From: an uncultured Hyphomonadaceae bacterium
GTDB taxonomy: Bacteria; Pseudomonadota; Alphaproteobacteria; Caulobacterales; Hyphomonadaceae
Length of the DNA stretch: 42,316 bases
Assembly: GCA_913056435.1 (NCBI GenBank)
Contig: CAJXMY010000002.1
Coordinates: forward strand, 1 to 42,316
Direction: 5' to 3'
The notes beneath the pieces are model-generated. The model was not told the origin of the DNA. It saw only the letters and a list, made by a program, of their open reading frames with translations, and did not search any database. The translations under genes were made by a program, and so were the position numbers. The first letter of the stretch is position 1; every line of letters starts with the position of its first letter. Positions 7,638-15,611 of the stretch are shown here, in pieces.

Positions 7638-8513
7638 TTATAGCCAGCTGAGCGGACCCAGATCCGCACCCATCCTGTCGTAGTACAATCGCTGAATGTT
7701 TCGGGTCACTGGACCGGGACGACCCGACCCGATGGGGGCCCCGTCCAGCGAGACCACCGGCGCGATGAGGGCGCCGGCCGAACTCGTGAACACCTCACTG
7801 GCGCTGCGTAATGCCTCGACGCTAAACCGCGCCTCGACCAGAGGTACATCAGCGCCCGCCAGAAGATCTGTCACAGCGGCTCTGGTGATCCCGGGTAAGA
7901 TTTCCGTGCCGAGATTACGGGTTATCAGCTGACCCTCTGGCGTCACAATCCAGACATTGGCAGAGGCGGCTTCCGTCACATAGCCTTGCTCATACATGAT
8001 TGCTGTAACAGCCCCCCGCTCCCGCGCTTGCCGGTAAGCGAGCGCCTGAGACAACAGTTGCGTGGTTTTGAGATCCCGGCGCAACCAGCGCGTGTCAGGT
8101 AACGTGACCGCAGAGATGCCGTGCTCAGCCATCGGGCCGATCAAGGGCCGCGCGTCAGCAAACAGGAAAATGGTTGGCGTCAGCCGTTCCGGCCCCGCAA
8201 AGTCACGGTATCCCTCATTTCCCGCAGAAACTTGCACGTAGACAAGCCCCTCTTCGAAATCGTTGCGACATATCAATTCCTGATGAAGTTCAAGCCAGGC
8301 CTCGTCAGAAAACGGGTTCGGAATATCTATCTGGTCAAGCGTTCGTCTCAAACGGGTCACATGCGGCTGAAAGTCAATCAATCTCTGATTGAGAACCGCC
8401 GTCACTTCGTAGGCGGCATGCGCGAACAAGAAACCGCGATCAAATGGAGAAAGGACTGCCTGATCTGCCGTCACAAAACGCCCATTGAGATACATGATGG
8501 GGGCAAGCGTCAT
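7638..8513 (-). CDS. dat: D-amino-acid aminotransferase (class IV, PLP)
   Basis: This is a 291-residue fold-type IV aminotransferase, most like D-alanine transaminase, which interconverts D-amino acids and 2-oxo acids in the cytoplasm (D-Glu/D-Ala supply or D-amino acid catabolism). The PLP lysine lies in RWLRRDLKTTQLL (K~149), close to the D-AAT signature. SPFDRGFLFAHAAYEVTAVLNQRL and EAASANVWIV are further family blocks. The start at 8513 has GGAG 9 bases upstream; an in-frame ATG at residue 7 is an alternative. A branched-chain aminotransferase or aminodeoxychorismate lyase is less likely because of the RWLR-DLK context. It is divergent from ccr. Confidence 0.88.
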   Translation of the reverse strand: MTLAPIMYLNGRFVTADQAVLSPFDRGFLFAHAAYEVTAVLNQRLIDFQPHVTRLRRTLDQIDIPNPFSDEAWLELHQELICRNDFEEGLVYVQVSAGNEGYRDFAGPERLTPTIFLFADARPLIGPMAEHGISAVTLPDTRWLRRDLKTTQLLSQALAYRQARERGAVTAIMYEQGYVTEAASANVWIVTPEGQLITRNLGTEILPGITRAAVTDLLAGADVPLVEARFSVEALRSASEVFTSSAGALIAPVVSLDGAPIGSGRPGPVTRNIQRLYYDRMGADLGPLSWL

Positions 8514-8543
8514 AACACCAAGCTCCAGTTCCGATTAACCCGA

Positions 8544-8554
8544 ATTGCTGCAAT
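8544..8554. promoter_or_regulatory. Palindrome in the dat/ccr divergent gap
   Basis: ATTGC-T-GCAAT is a perfect 11-bp inverted repeat, 31 bases before the dat ATG and about 107 bases before ccr. An overlapping TGCA-A-TGCA (8549-8557) gives a second symmetry. It is short, so chance is possible. The TTGC...GCAA arms resemble the palindrome upstream of ecm (7001-7015), but with different spacing. Confidence 0.3.
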
Positions 8555-8582
8555 GCACAATTTTTCTTGCCTTGCCGAGGTT

Positions 8583-8612
8583 TTGAAACAATTCTGATCT
8601 GGTTCGCAATAA
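8583..8612 (+). promoter_or_regulatory. Candidate promoter of ccr
   Basis: TTGAAA (8583-8588) followed after 18 bases by CAATAA (8607-8612) is the best -35/-10 pair in the 147-base gap upstream of ccr. It would give a leader of about 40 nt ending in the strong ribosome binding site AGGAGGAAG at 8650-8658. The -10 is weak. Confidence 0.35.
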
Positions 8613-8660
8613 GTGTGAAGTCGCCCGCAAGTGGCGCGGTTAGTATGTTAGGAGGAAGAC

Positions 8661-9938
8661 ATGGCTGATACTCAGCACCTGAGCCGCGAAAAAAAGGATC
8701 TCTATGATGTGGGTGAAATCCCACCGGAGTTCCATGTCCCGAAATTCATGCACGCCTGGACCATCCGGCGCGAGCGTCATGGACGGCCATCGACGGCCAT
8801 GCAGATTGAACAAGTCCCGGTTCCCGAAATCGACAGTGATGAAGTTCTGGTTCTCGTTATGGCCGCCGGCGTCAATTATAACGGAATCTGGGCTGGCCTC
8901 GGAGAGCCGATCTCGCCTTTCGATGTTCACAAAGCCGACTTCCACATCGCCGGATCCGATGCCTCAGGGATCGTTTGGGCCGTGGGCCGAAAAGTGACCC
9001 GGGTCAAACCTGGCGACGAGGTGGTGATCCATTGTAACCAGGACGATGGCGACGATGAGGAATGCAATGGCGGCGATCCCATGTATTCCCCGAGCCAGAG
9101 GATCTGGGGCTACGAGACACCAGACGGGAGCTTCGCCCAGTTCTGTCGGGTCCAAGCACGCCAGTGCATGCCGCGGCCCAAGCACCTGACCTGGGAAGAG
9201 AGCGCCTGTTACACGCTGACCCTTGCCACCGCTTACCGCATGCTGTTCGGACATCGTCCCCACATCGTAAAACCGGGGAACAATGTTCTGGTCTGGGGCG
9301 CATCAGGTGGTCTGGGAAGCTTCGGCGTGCAGCTGTGTGCTGTCACCGGCGCCCATGCCATCGGCGTGGTCTCGAATGATGATAAATTTGATTTTGTCCG
9401 CTCCATGGGCGCCAAGGGCGTATTGAACCGGAAGGATTTCAACTGCTGGGGCCAGCTCCCTACGGTGAACGGCCCCGAGTTCGGCGACTACATGCGTGAA
9501 AACCGCAAATTCGGGAAAGCCATCTGGGAGATCACTGGACGGAAGGATGTCGACATCGTCTTCGAACACCCTGGCGAAAGCACCTTTCCGGTCTCGGTCT
9601 TTGTCGTCAAACGCGGGGGCATGGTTGTCATCTGCGCCGGAACCACGGGCTTCAACCTGACCATGGATGCTCGCTTCCTCTGGATGCGGCAGAAGCGCGT
9701 TCAGGGCTCCCACTTTGCCAACCTGAAGCAGGCGTCGGCGGCCAATCAACTGGTGATCGACCGGCGAATTGATCCGTGCATGTCGGAGGTCTTCTCTTGG
9801 TCTGACATTCCAGCTGCACATGAAAAAATGCTGGATAATCAGCACCTTCCAGGCAATATGGCTGTTCTGGTGACGAGCCCCAAACCTGGCCTGCGGACCG
9901 TGGAAGACGTTCTGGCCGTCGGCCCGACACCAGCCTAA
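8661..9938 (+). CDS. ccrA: Crotonyl-CoA carboxylase/reductase
   Basis: Ccr reductively carboxylates crotonyl-CoA to (2S)-ethylmalonyl-CoA with NADPH and CO2, the key step of the ethylmalonyl-CoA pathway. The 425-residue medium-chain dehydrogenase/reductase has the nucleotide motif GASGGLG (213-219). It also has the residues that line the Ccr CO2 pocket in characterised members: the Asn of GVNYN (71-74 segment), GYE (150-152) and His351 in GSHFANL. Acrylyl-CoA or simple crotonyl-CoA reductases lack this set. The block [42 protein letters not shown] is typical of alphaproteobacterial Ccr. A very strong Shine-Dalgarno (AGGAGGAAG) precedes the ATG. The stop overlaps the convergent tilS stop by 4 bases. 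Confidence 0.96.
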   Translation: [425 protein letters not shown]

Positions 9939-11131
9939 GCCAGCTGTCCAGACAGATCCATCAGGGCCGCCTCGTGATCGAGGCGGTCCGAAAGGACTTC
10001 ACGCCAGCCCGAGCCCGGCGGAGCGGACTGACGCAGAAGAGGCGCCACCGGCACCCGTTCCGGCGCCGTGGCATCCGCCTCGTAACGCCCGTCCCACAGC
10101 CCGTGCACCAGCCGGGCGCGCGCCGCCCCGGGGTCCCGCCCGATCAGGAGGCCGCCACGGGATTTCTGCAACCAGGCACCGCCAATCGTCATCCGGTCGC
10201 CGGGCCGGGCGATACGACCCAGAACCTCCGACACCGCCGCCGGTCGCGGCAGGCGGTCTCCCCCACTCGCCACACGGATGAGGACACCGAGGGCCAGGGC
10301 GGCCCGGCTGTGATCCAGACCGGTTCCGTCAAATCGGATCAGGCCGTCCGGATCAACCCGAACATGCTGACGGTCCCGGAGAACCGCCGCCAATGACGCC
10401 CCAGCCGCATGCCGTCGTCGCAAAGCGAGCAAGGCTAGGCGACCAAGCGGCTCACGCCAGTCTGGATGCCGTGAAAGCTGCTGGCGCAAGCGGGCCCGCT
10501 CATAAGCAGGGTTGGCATTTGAGGGGTCATCAATCCAGTGTCGACCGCCCTGCTCAAGCCAGTGCCTGAGCGCCAGTCTGCGTGACAGGAGCAACGGCCG
10601 AACCATCGCCAGCCCGCGACCGTGTGGCCAGACCGGAGAGGCTGATGCCAGGACCGGCCCCGCCTGAGACGCTGATTTCACGCCACGCCGGCGCCGCATC
10701 AAAAGGGTTTCCACAACATCGTCCAGCGTATGGCCAAGACACAAGACCTTAGCACCCGCTTGCCGCGCCGCCTTGGCCAGCAGACGGTGCCGGCCCTGTC
10801 TGGCCGCAGCCTGCCCGGACTGGTGCCCGTCCCATGACAGCAGAACACAGTCATGACCCGCCCGCGCACTCTGAGAGGCCACGAACCGGCATTCCTCCGT
10901 CGATTCGGCCCGCAATCCGTGATCCACACTGAGGACATGTAGCGGCCGGCGCGCACGCTCGGCCCAGCCTGAAAGATGCCAAAACAGCGCCATGGAATCG
11001 CTGCCCCCCGAAACCGCAACCGCAATTGGACGCTCAGGGTCGGGACTGCAGGTCTCGACCAGTGGGCCCATCAGAGCCTCCACGCCGGCTAATGGGCGCT
11101 GGCGCTCAGCTGTCGCAGGCAGACTGCTCAC
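9935..11131 (-). CDS. tilS: tRNA(Ile)-lysidine synthetase TilS
   Basis: TilS attaches lysine to C34 of the CAU-anticodon tRNA-Ile, changing both charging and decoding to isoleucine/AUA. The 398-residue protein has the N-type ATP pyrophosphatase P-loop AVSGGSDSMAL (residues ~38-48). It then carries SVDHGLR (~68-74), LGHTLDDVVETLLMRR (~131-146) and a conserved DPSNANPAYERARLRQ block (~202-217). The GTG start at 11131 overlaps the cpoB end by 26 bases, so translation is probably coupled; GTG or ATG codons further in are alternatives. The cpoB-tilS order is common in alphaproteobacteria. The C-terminal half is Arg-rich and less conserved. Confidence 0.94.
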   Translation of the reverse strand: MSSLPATAERQRPLAGVEALMGPLVETCSPDPERPIAVAVSGGSDSMALFWHLSGWAERARRPLHVLSVDHGLRAESTEECRFVASQSARAGHDCVLLSWDGHQSGQAAARQGRHRLLAKAARQAGAKVLCLGHTLDDVVETLLMRRRRGVKSASQAGPVLASASPVWPHGRGLAMVRPLLLSRRLALRHWLEQGGRHWIDDPSNANPAYERARLRQQLSRHPDWREPLGRLALLALRRRHAAGASLAAVLRDRQHVRVDPDGLIRFDGTGLDHSRAALALGVLIRVASGGDRLPRPAAVSEVLGRIARPGDRMTIGGAWLQKSRGGLLIGRDPGAARARLVHGLWDGRYEADATAPERVPVAPLLRQSAPPGSGWREVLSDRLDHEAALMDLSGQLA

Positions 11132-12086
11132 GCTCGCCTGCCGCGATGATCCGCGTCACGCCAGAAGCCCCTGGATAACGTTGTGGCAGGACGTCCAGCG
11201 CGCTGCACGCCCTCTGAGTATCACCGACCAGGCGCATGGATCGCGCCAGTTTGACAAGCGCTTCGGGCGCTCGGGGATCATCGGGATAATCCCGGATCAT
11301 ACGGGTAAAGGCCTGACCGGACTCGGCATAAGCTTCCTGCTGGTAGAGCGCCTCTCCCAGCCAGTATTGCGCCTCACCAGCCTGCGCGTCTTCGCCAAAG
11401 GCCTCGAGGAATGTCCGAAACCTCAGCTCGGCCCCCGCATAATCAAATTGCAAAAGACGAGATTTCGCCTCGGCGAATAAGGGCCCCGCCTCTCCGGGCA
11501 GGGCGCTCGCCGGCAGGGTTCCCAGAAGGCCCGGTTGCGAGGACTGCCCTTCCGGCCCCGGAGTATCCGCCGACGAAGCGCCAACCGCGGCGAGTCCGTC
11601 AGATCCAGATTTCGGTTCCGATGCGCCCACCAGAACTTCAGCCTGCCGATCTGCTGAGCCCAAGGCGTCCACCCCGAAAGCGGGGCCTGTCTCCAGAGCA
11701 TTCATCTCATCAAGCCTAAGCGTCACGGATGCGACCACGCGCTCGAGGTCCGCCACTTTGCCAGTTTGAAGGGTGAGGTTGGCCTGCAGCTGACCAATCA
11801 GGCGGTCAATCTCCGCATCATCTACCTGCATATCATTAATCTGCTCACGCGACTGAGTCAGAAGAAACTGGAGCGTCTCGACCTTCCCATTCAACATGGC
11901 ATTCTGGGATTCAAGGCCTGTCACCTGAGCCCGTAACTCCGCATTGGCCTGCTGGAGCTCGCCCAGCATGAGCGCGACATCGCTACTGGACACACCCTGA
12001 CGAATATCCGCCTGAGCCGTCGAGCTTGAAAAAGACAGGGCCGAGAAGCCAATCGCCACAGCGAAAATCATTCGTGACAAATGCAT
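11106..12086 (-). CDS. cpoB: Tol-Pal system protein CpoB (YbgF)
   Basis: CpoB is a periplasmic protein that links the Tol-Pal machine to peptidoglycan synthesis at the division site. The 326-residue precursor has a signal peptide (MHLSRMIFAVAIGFSALS...AQA, cleavage near residue 26). A coiled-coil segment follows (~35-115, with heptads LGELQQANAELRAQV and LIGQLQANLTLQ). A Ser/Gly/Pro-rich linker (~125-185) leads to C-terminal tetratricopeptide repeats (from AGPLFAEAKSRLLQFDYAGAELRF). It is the last tol-pal gene, after pal, but a strong intrinsic terminator (12125-12158) separates the two. Its Shine-Dalgarno lies in the loop of a small hairpin (12088-12103), so expression may be tuned post-transcriptionally. 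Confidence 0.93.
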   Translation of the reverse strand: MHLSRMIFAVAIGFSALSFSSSTAQADIRQGVSSSDVALMLGELQQANAELRAQVTGLESQNAMLNGKVETLQFLLTQSREQINDMQVDDAEIDRLIGQLQANLTLQTGKVADLERVVASVTLRLDEMNALETGPAFGVDALGSADRQAEVLVGASEPKSGSDGLAAVGASSADTPGPEGQSSQPGLLGTLPASALPGEAGPLFAEAKSRLLQFDYAGAELRFRTFLEAFGEDAQAGEAQYWLGEALYQQEAYAESGQAFTRMIRDYPDDPRAPEALVKLARSMRLVGDTQRACSALDVLPQRYPGASGVTRIIAAGEREQSACDS

Positions 12087-12087
12087 T

Positions 12088-12103
12088 CTTGAGCTCCCTC
12101 AAG
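12088..12103 (-). promoter_or_regulatory. Hairpin holding the cpoB ribosome binding site
   Basis: On the minus strand CTTGAG-GGAG-CTCAAG forms a perfect 6-bp stem. Its 4-base loop is the Shine-Dalgarno GGAG, one base upstream of the cpoB ATG (12086-12084). Exposure of the SD in a loop next to the start codon could either present or restrict it. Confidence 0.5.
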
Positions 12104-12124
12104 CTTCAACCGACCTGACCATAT

Positions 12125-12158
12125 AAAACGGCCGGGGCCAAATTATGGCGCCCGGCCG
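12125..12158 (-). terminator. Intrinsic terminator between pal and cpoB
   Basis: On the minus strand the segment 12158-12129 folds into an 8-bp CGGCCGGG/CCCGGCCG stem, extended by GCC/GGC with one bulged base, with a 7-base loop. It is followed by TTTTAT (12128-12123). It lies 24 bases after the pal stop and ends 39 bases before the cpoB start. Confidence 0.75.
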
Positions 12159-12181
12159 AATTTCTCAATCTGACGTGTCGC

Positions 12182-12742
12182 CTAGCTTGCAGCGCCAGAA
12201 ACAATCTGGGTGAACCCGTTCCGGTTCAGAGCCCAGGCGGATTCGTCAGAACCCGCTGCGATCGGACGCTCTTTGCCGTAAGACACCGTCTCGATCCGCG
12301 CCGGGTCGACGCCCAGATCAACGAGATAATCTTTCACAACATTCGCACGCCGCTCGCCCAGAGCAAGGTTGTACTCCCGTGTGCCACGCTCATCGCAGTT
12401 TCCAGCGACCAGAATTTTCACATCGGCATAGGACCCCAGCCAAGCTGCCTGACGCTGCAGGACTGAACGGGCATCCTCTGTGAGGACATACTGGTCGAGA
12501 TCAAAAAACACGCGCTCACCAACATTGACCTGGAAATCTTCCAGAGAGCCCGCAAGTGGCCCGGCTGGAACAACGGGTTCCGGCTCTTCAATGACCTCAA
12601 TAACGGGTTCGGGTTCGGGCTCGGGTTCCACGATTACGGGCTCCGGCTCCTCAACCACGGGTGCTGGTGGCGGGGTCGTCGAACATGCTACAACCCCAAA
12701 CAACAGCGCCAGGGACCCGGAAGTCATCATTAGGCGACGCAT
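12182..12742 (-). CDS. pal: Peptidoglycan-associated lipoprotein Pal
   Basis: Pal is an outer-membrane lipoprotein whose OmpA-like domain binds the diaminopimelate of peptidoglycan. It works with TolB and TolA in outer-membrane constriction. The 186-residue protein starts at 12742, where AAGGAG lies 7 bases upstream; an open extension further 5' has no such site. A lipobox VVAC is at residues ~16-19 (FGVVAC), followed by a Glu-Pro repeat linker (PEPVIVEPEPEPEPV). The OmpA domain from ~residue 75 contains FDLDQYVL, NCDERGTREYNLALGERRA and YGKERP. In many Pal proteins the first block reads HCDERGT; here His is Asn. A terminator follows the stop. Confidence 0.96.
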   Translation of the reverse strand: MRRLMMTSGSLALLFGVVACSTTPPPAPVVEEPEPVIVEPEPEPEPVIEVIEEPEPVVPAGPLAGSLEDFQVNVGERVFFDLDQYVLTEDARSVLQRQAAWLGSYADVKILVAGNCDERGTREYNLALGERRANVVKDYLVDLGVDPARIETVSYGKERPIAAGSDESAWALNRNGFTQIVSGAAS

Positions 12743-12869
12743 GCTTGTACTCCTTGTTAATAAACCAATCACTGCCATAGACATTTTTTTTGACAAATTG
12801 ATGTCACTTATTTCTCTGGTACAGTGAAATTGCCAAAGATCCAATGGCTTAGTTTAAATTTCTTGGAAT

Positions 12870-14249
12870 TTATGGCAGCAGGGGCGACCAGGCCGGGTCG
12901 GATGCATCGGTTGGGGTCACCAACCGGCGAAGACTACGACCCGTTAAGTCAACAGACCAGAGTTCTGGTGCAGCACCGGGGCGCCCTTCCCGGAAGAAGG
13001 TAATCACGCGCCCATTTGGCGACCAGTCCGGTCCCTCATCCAGATACGACTCCGTTAGCAAGCGTTCTCCTGATCCATCGGTTCCGATCACGCCAATGTA
13101 AAACCGGCCCCCAGACTGCTTGGTAAAGGCGATCAGGTCCCCGCGGGGGCTCCAGACCGGCGTGGAATACCGACCCGTCCCAAAGGTGATGCGGCAGGCA
13201 ATATCGCGCCCGCCTGACGGGCAGGCGCGCGGAGACCCGTCAGCATTCATGATATACAATTGTGGGCTTCCACCCCGATCTGAATTGAAGACAACTTCGC
13301 GACCATCCGGGGACATTGACGGGGAGGTATCGATCGCGGGGTGGGTTGTAAGACGCCGGCTCTGGCGGGTGCGCAGATCCATGATGTGGATATCGGAATT
13401 CCCGGATTCCGCTTCGGTGAGGAGAACCCGGCTGCCATCGGCCGAAAAACGGGGCGCAAAGGTCATGGACCGAAAATCCCCCAGAACCTCCTGTCGGCCC
13501 CGCTGCAGATCATAGAGATAAACCCGCGGAATCCCCCCCTCATATGACATATACGTGATCTGCTGTGCCGTTGGAGAAAAACGTGGCGTCAGGACCGTAT
13601 AGCGGCCACTGGTCAGATACTGCACATTTGCCCCATCGGAATCCATGATGGCGAGGCGTTTGACACGTGCCAATTTCGGGCCCGACTCAGCAATGTAGAC
13701 AATTCGGGTGTCGAAATAGCCATCCTCGCCGGTCAGGCGGGAATAGATGGCATCAGAAATTTTATGTGCAATTCGACGAAGGTCCTCAGGCTTGGTCAGG
13801 AAACGTCGTCCCGAGACCAGGGCACCAGACTCATCCTCAAACCGCATCAGCTCCTCGCCATAAACATCCCACATGCGCAGGGAGCCCCGCAACAACTCTG
13901 TTCCATCCCGGAGAACGCTCTCAACCGAACCAATCACCAGGGCGTCCGATTTGATAATCTTCCAGTCGGCAAATCGAGGAGCCACCTCGATATTCACATC
14001 GGTTTGAATAAAGGCACTTGGCGGCGTCAGGACAAACAGCCCGGTCGACTCCAGATCACTGCGGACGATCTCGGAAATCTGTGATGCAATCTCCGGATCC
14101 ACGCCCTTTGCTTCAAAATCCGGAATCGCAATCGGCGTAGGCTCAAAAACCCCCGTCGAAATGTTTACTTCCAACTGTGCCGACGCCAAAGGCATGGCGC
14201 CGGTCAGCCAAAAGGCAAGGGCACCCAAAACAGTTTTAATCCTGGACAT
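12870..14249 (-). CDS. tolB: Tol-Pal translocation protein TolB
   Basis: TolB is a periplasmic beta-propeller that shuttles between Pal and TolA. The 459-residue precursor starts at 14249, with GAGGAGAG just upstream. It has a signal peptide (MSRIKTVLGALAFWLTGAMPLASA), an N-terminal alpha/beta domain (VNISTGVFEPTPIAIPDF...) and a six-bladed C-terminal propeller of WD40-like repeats (for example SPDGREVVFNSDRGGSPQLYIMNADG, SPRGDLIAFT). The ending DPAWSPLLP is typical. It follows tolA by 26 bases. The 127-base gap to pal is AT-rich and holds a short inverted repeat with an A-run; I cannot define a promoter there. Confidence 0.96.
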   Translation of the reverse strand: MSRIKTVLGALAFWLTGAMPLASAQLEVNISTGVFEPTPIAIPDFEAKGVDPEIASQISEIVRSDLESTGLFVLTPPSAFIQTDVNIEVAPRFADWKIIKSDALVIGSVESVLRDGTELLRGSLRMWDVYGEELMRFEDESGALVSGRRFLTKPEDLRRIAHKISDAIYSRLTGEDGYFDTRIVYIAESGPKLARVKRLAIMDSDGANVQYLTSGRYTVLTPRFSPTAQQITYMSYEGGIPRVYLYDLQRGRQEVLGDFRSMTFAPRFSADGSRVLLTEAESGNSDIHIMDLRTRQSRRLTTHPAIDTSPSMSPDGREVVFNSDRGGSPQLYIMNADGSPRACPSGGRDIACRITFGTGRYSTPVWSPRGDLIAFTKQSGGRFYIGVIGTDGSGERLLTESYLDEGPDWSPNGRVITFFREGRPGAAPELWSVDLTGRSLRRLVTPTDASDPAWSPLLP

Positions 14250-14275
14250 AGTCTCTCCTCGACTCATTGAACGGC

Positions 14276-15157
14276 CTACTCGAAAGCGGGTCCGAGATTG
14301 ACACGAATTGTCTGCCATTCAGCATATTCTTGCTTCGGCAACGTAAACGGCTGGCATTTTTGCACCGCACGCCTCGCCCGCTCCATGGCGGTCCGCATAG
14401 GCGTTCGCCCGAGTGGCATGCGGTTGGGATCGATCCATCGAACCTCTCCCATAAGCCCCCCATTCTGATCCAGATCGACCTGCAGTCGCACATTGAGGGT
14501 CTCCGGTTTGGGCAGATCAAGCACACCATCCCAGCATCCCCGGATTTGAGAATAAAGCAGGCTTTCCAGGCGGGCGGTATTGGATGTCCGGTCTCCGGCG
14601 CCCGCCCGCGCGCGCTGCGGCGCCTCAATATCCTCAAGAACAGGCTCCGGCTGCGGCGGGGGAGTCGCCCGGCGGGTGCGTCTTTCGCTGGCAAATGTGC
14701 TCTCAGCATCATTGAGCAGGGCATCAAGCGGATCAATGATCTCTCTCTGGGGCGACGGATTATCTCTTGGCGTTTCGGGGACCTCCGCTCGGTCCGGCGC
14801 ATCAGGCTTAAAATCCGGGACAATGTCTTCTTCGGCCAGAGGCTCTGGCTCCGGCGTGGGATCAGCGGTCGCAATCTCATCCTCGGGCAGGGTTTCATCG
14901 ACCGGGTCTGGTTCAGCCTGGTCCTCCGGATCCGGGAGATCCTCCTCTGGCGCGGGGGCCAGGTCCGGTTCCGGCTCGGGGGCTGGCTTAGGAACTGCGG
15001 AGATATTGGTCAAAGCTCCGAGGTCCACAAGTTCCACGGGCACCACCACGAGATCCTCCGGTGCCCCGCTCGATCCGGAGACATAAGGCCACGAGACATA
15101 GCCCAGACCAATCACGGCGGCATGCAGGAGGATGGAAACGGGCAGGCCACGCAGCAT
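14276..15157 (-). CDS. tolA: Cell envelope integrity protein TolA (acidic, proline-rich domain II)
   Basis: TolA connects the TolQR proton motor to TolB/Pal across the periplasm. The 293-residue protein has one N-terminal transmembrane helix (LPVSILLHAAVIGLGYVSW), then a long stalk (residues ~50-185). A TonB/TolA-like C-terminal domain follows (~190-293: SQIRGCWDG, LNVRLQVDLDQNGGLMGEV, AVQKCQPFTLP, with two cysteines as in TolA domain III). The stalk is dominated by Pro, Glu and Asp (PEPEPDLAPAPEEDLPDPE) rather than the Ala/Lys-rich helical repeats of enterobacterial TolA, so it is probably extended rather than a coiled coil. It starts 3 bases after tolR. Confidence 0.92.
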   Translation of the reverse strand: MLRGLPVSILLHAAVIGLGYVSWPYVSGSSGAPEDLVVVPVELVDLGALTNISAVPKPAPEPEPDLAPAPEEDLPDPEDQAEPDPVDETLPEDEIATADPTPEPEPLAEEDIVPDFKPDAPDRAEVPETPRDNPSPQREIIDPLDALLNDAESTFASERRTRRATPPPQPEPVLEDIEAPQRARAGAGDRTSNTARLESLLYSQIRGCWDGVLDLPKPETLNVRLQVDLDQNGGLMGEVRWIDPNRMPLGRTPMRTAMERARRAVQKCQPFTLPKQEYAEWQTIRVNLGPAFE

Positions 15158-15160
15158 ATG

Positions 15161-15607
15161 TCACTGGGTCCCCTGCAGGTTTGCCTTGGGGTCCGTGACC
15201 AGAGATACGTTGCGAAACCCAGCCTGTTGCAGACGCGTCAGCACCTGCATGACCCGCCCATAATCGACGGCTTCATCCGCCCGCAGGAAGATGCGCTCTC
15301 CATACCCTTCATTGGTGATCGCATAGAGCTTCGAGCTCAGCTCCTCGAGCGCGGTTTCGGTGTCCTGAATATACACCTTGCCATCGGCATCCAATGTTAC
15401 CGAAAGCGGCAGCTCGCTCGGTGCGGGCAGTTTCTGGGCAACCGATTTCGGCAAAGTCACATCAACACCCGTGGTCAGCAGCGGCGCGGTGATCATAAAA
15501 ACGATCAGGAGCACCAACATGACATCGACCAGCGGCGTCACATTTATCTCGGAATTCATGGCCCGGCGGCCCCTGTGGACCTTGGCAGAAGAGGAACTTC
15601 CCGCCAT
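15161..15607 (-). CDS. tolR: Tol-Pal proton-motor protein TolR
   Basis: TolR is the ExbD-like partner of TolQ in the inner membrane. The 148-residue protein has a short cytoplasmic head (MAGSSSSAKVHRGRRAMNSEINVT) and one transmembrane helix, PLVDVMLVLLIVFMITAP. The Asp of PLVD is the expected proton-carrying residue. A periplasmic domain ends in FRNVSLVTDPK. The start at 15607 lies 4 bases after the tolQ stop, which favours it over the longer open frame that overlaps tolQ. It is part of tolQRAB-pal. Confidence 0.95.
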   Translation of the reverse strand: MAGSSSSAKVHRGRRAMNSEINVTPLVDVMLVLLIVFMITAPLLTTGVDVTLPKSVAQKLPAPSELPLSVTLDADGKVYIQDTETALEELSSKLYAITNEGYGERIFLRADEAVDYGRVMQVLTRLQQAGFRNVSLVTDPKANLQGTQ

Positions 15608-15611
15608 CAGA

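Noticed and set aside
12780-12806. Inverted repeat with A/T run between tolB and pal as a terminator
   Set aside because: The T-run is on the wrong side of the stem for transcription of tolB-pal.
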